Notes under the pieces: model-generated
Seen by the model: only the letters and a program-made list of their open reading frames with translations
Databases searched by the model: none
What the model was told of the DNA's origin: nothing
Made by a program: the position numbers and the translations under genes
Shown: positions 5,273-5,424 of the stretch, piece after piece
Layout of the letters: each line of letters begins with the position of its first letter
Position numbering within the stretch: the first letter of the stretch is position 1
Source: an uncultured Gemmatimonadota bacterium
Lineage (GTDB): Bacteria; Gemmatimonadota; Gemmatimonadetes; Gemmatimonadales; Gemmatimonadaceae
Direction: 5' to 3'
DNA: 5,424 nt
Assembly: GCA_903894655.1 (NCBI GenBank)
Contig: CAITQY010000545.1
Coordinates: forward strand, 1 to 5,424

Positions 5273-5424
5273 TCAGCGCAGCCGCGCCACCGGTACGCCC
5301 ACGTACACGCCACCGGCCTCGAGCACGGCGAATTTCGGCACGACGGACAGCGTGCCGACTTGCACGTCAGCACCAGTCTCGACGCCGATACCGACCACAC
5401 TACCGATCCCGACCAGGGTGTTGC
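5273..5424 (-). CDS. C-terminal fragment of a left-handed beta-helix (hexapeptide-repeat) protein
   Basis: The last 49 residues of a gene whose start lies beyond the right edge are visible, read from 5422 down to TGA at 5275-5273. The sequence has the spaced small and aliphatic residues of hexapeptide repeats (VGIGSVVGIGVETGADVQVG, residues 4-23 of the fragment), then EAGGVYVGVPVARLR at the end. A GVPAR-like ending is typical of the last coil of left-handed beta-helix acyltransferases and gamma-carbonic-anhydrase-like proteins. Which of these it is, and its substrate, cannot be told from this piece. A different minus-strand frame is open here (5400-5212), but it runs through the repeat and has no family character. 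The stop is three bases from the palindrome arm at 5269. Confidence 0.75.
   Translation of the reverse strand, partial: NTLVGIGSVVGIGVETGADVQVGTLSVVPKFAVLEAGGVYVGVPVARLR

Noticed and set aside
5212..5400. A 62-residue minus-strand open frame
   Set aside because: It is a Cys/Arg-rich shadow of the hexapeptide-repeat gene in another frame and runs on through the palindrome arm.

Overview
The window is a compact stretch of high-GC bacterial chromosome. It holds three complete genes and one partial gene on the minus strand, one short and apparently frame-disrupted reading frame on the plus strand, and unusually structured intergenic repeats at both ends. Codons in the convincing genes end mostly in G or C. 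The interspersed repeats are built around ACACGGAT / CACAGAT words. Together these would suit a Gemmatimonadota-like or other high-GC environmental bacterium, but no gene here fixes the taxon, so this is a weak inference.

Layout from left to right. Positions 1-91 are an interspersed repeat with a perfect 19-bp hairpin, running into the stop codon of the first gene. Minus-strand 2144-90 encodes a 684-residue ABC-F protein (tandem ATPase domains, translation-factor type). After a 92-bp gap, minus-strand 3673-2237 encodes a membrane-associated PlsC-type acyltransferase. It has an H-x5-D motif, a C-terminal membrane region, and Gln instead of Glu in its FPEG-type motif. Positions 3674-4079 contain hairpins just upstream of the acyltransferase, a possible plus-strand promoter, and a short plus-strand reading frame. 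That frame starts like a signal peptide at 3771, but its coding signal jumps to another frame near 3815-3827 and runs to a stop at 4069. Minus-strand 4997-4080 is a clear DUF808/YedI inner-membrane protein with a recognisable promoter. Positions 5072-5269 form a long inverted repeat that fills the gap between the yedI promoter and the next gene. Minus-strand 5424-5273 is the C-terminal end of a left-handed beta-helix (hexapeptide-repeat) protein.

The acyltransferase and ABC-F genes are co-directional and may be cotranscribed. yedI and the hexapeptide-repeat gene look like separate units. The genes themselves belong to familiar families. The most unusual content is the repeat family: two related copies (36-87 and 5199-5250, with a third inverted copy at 5113-5152) lie immediately downstream of a stop codon in the same orientation relative to the gene. 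They carry a degenerate GCAANN hexamer tail of differing copy number that in one case reaches into the stop codon.
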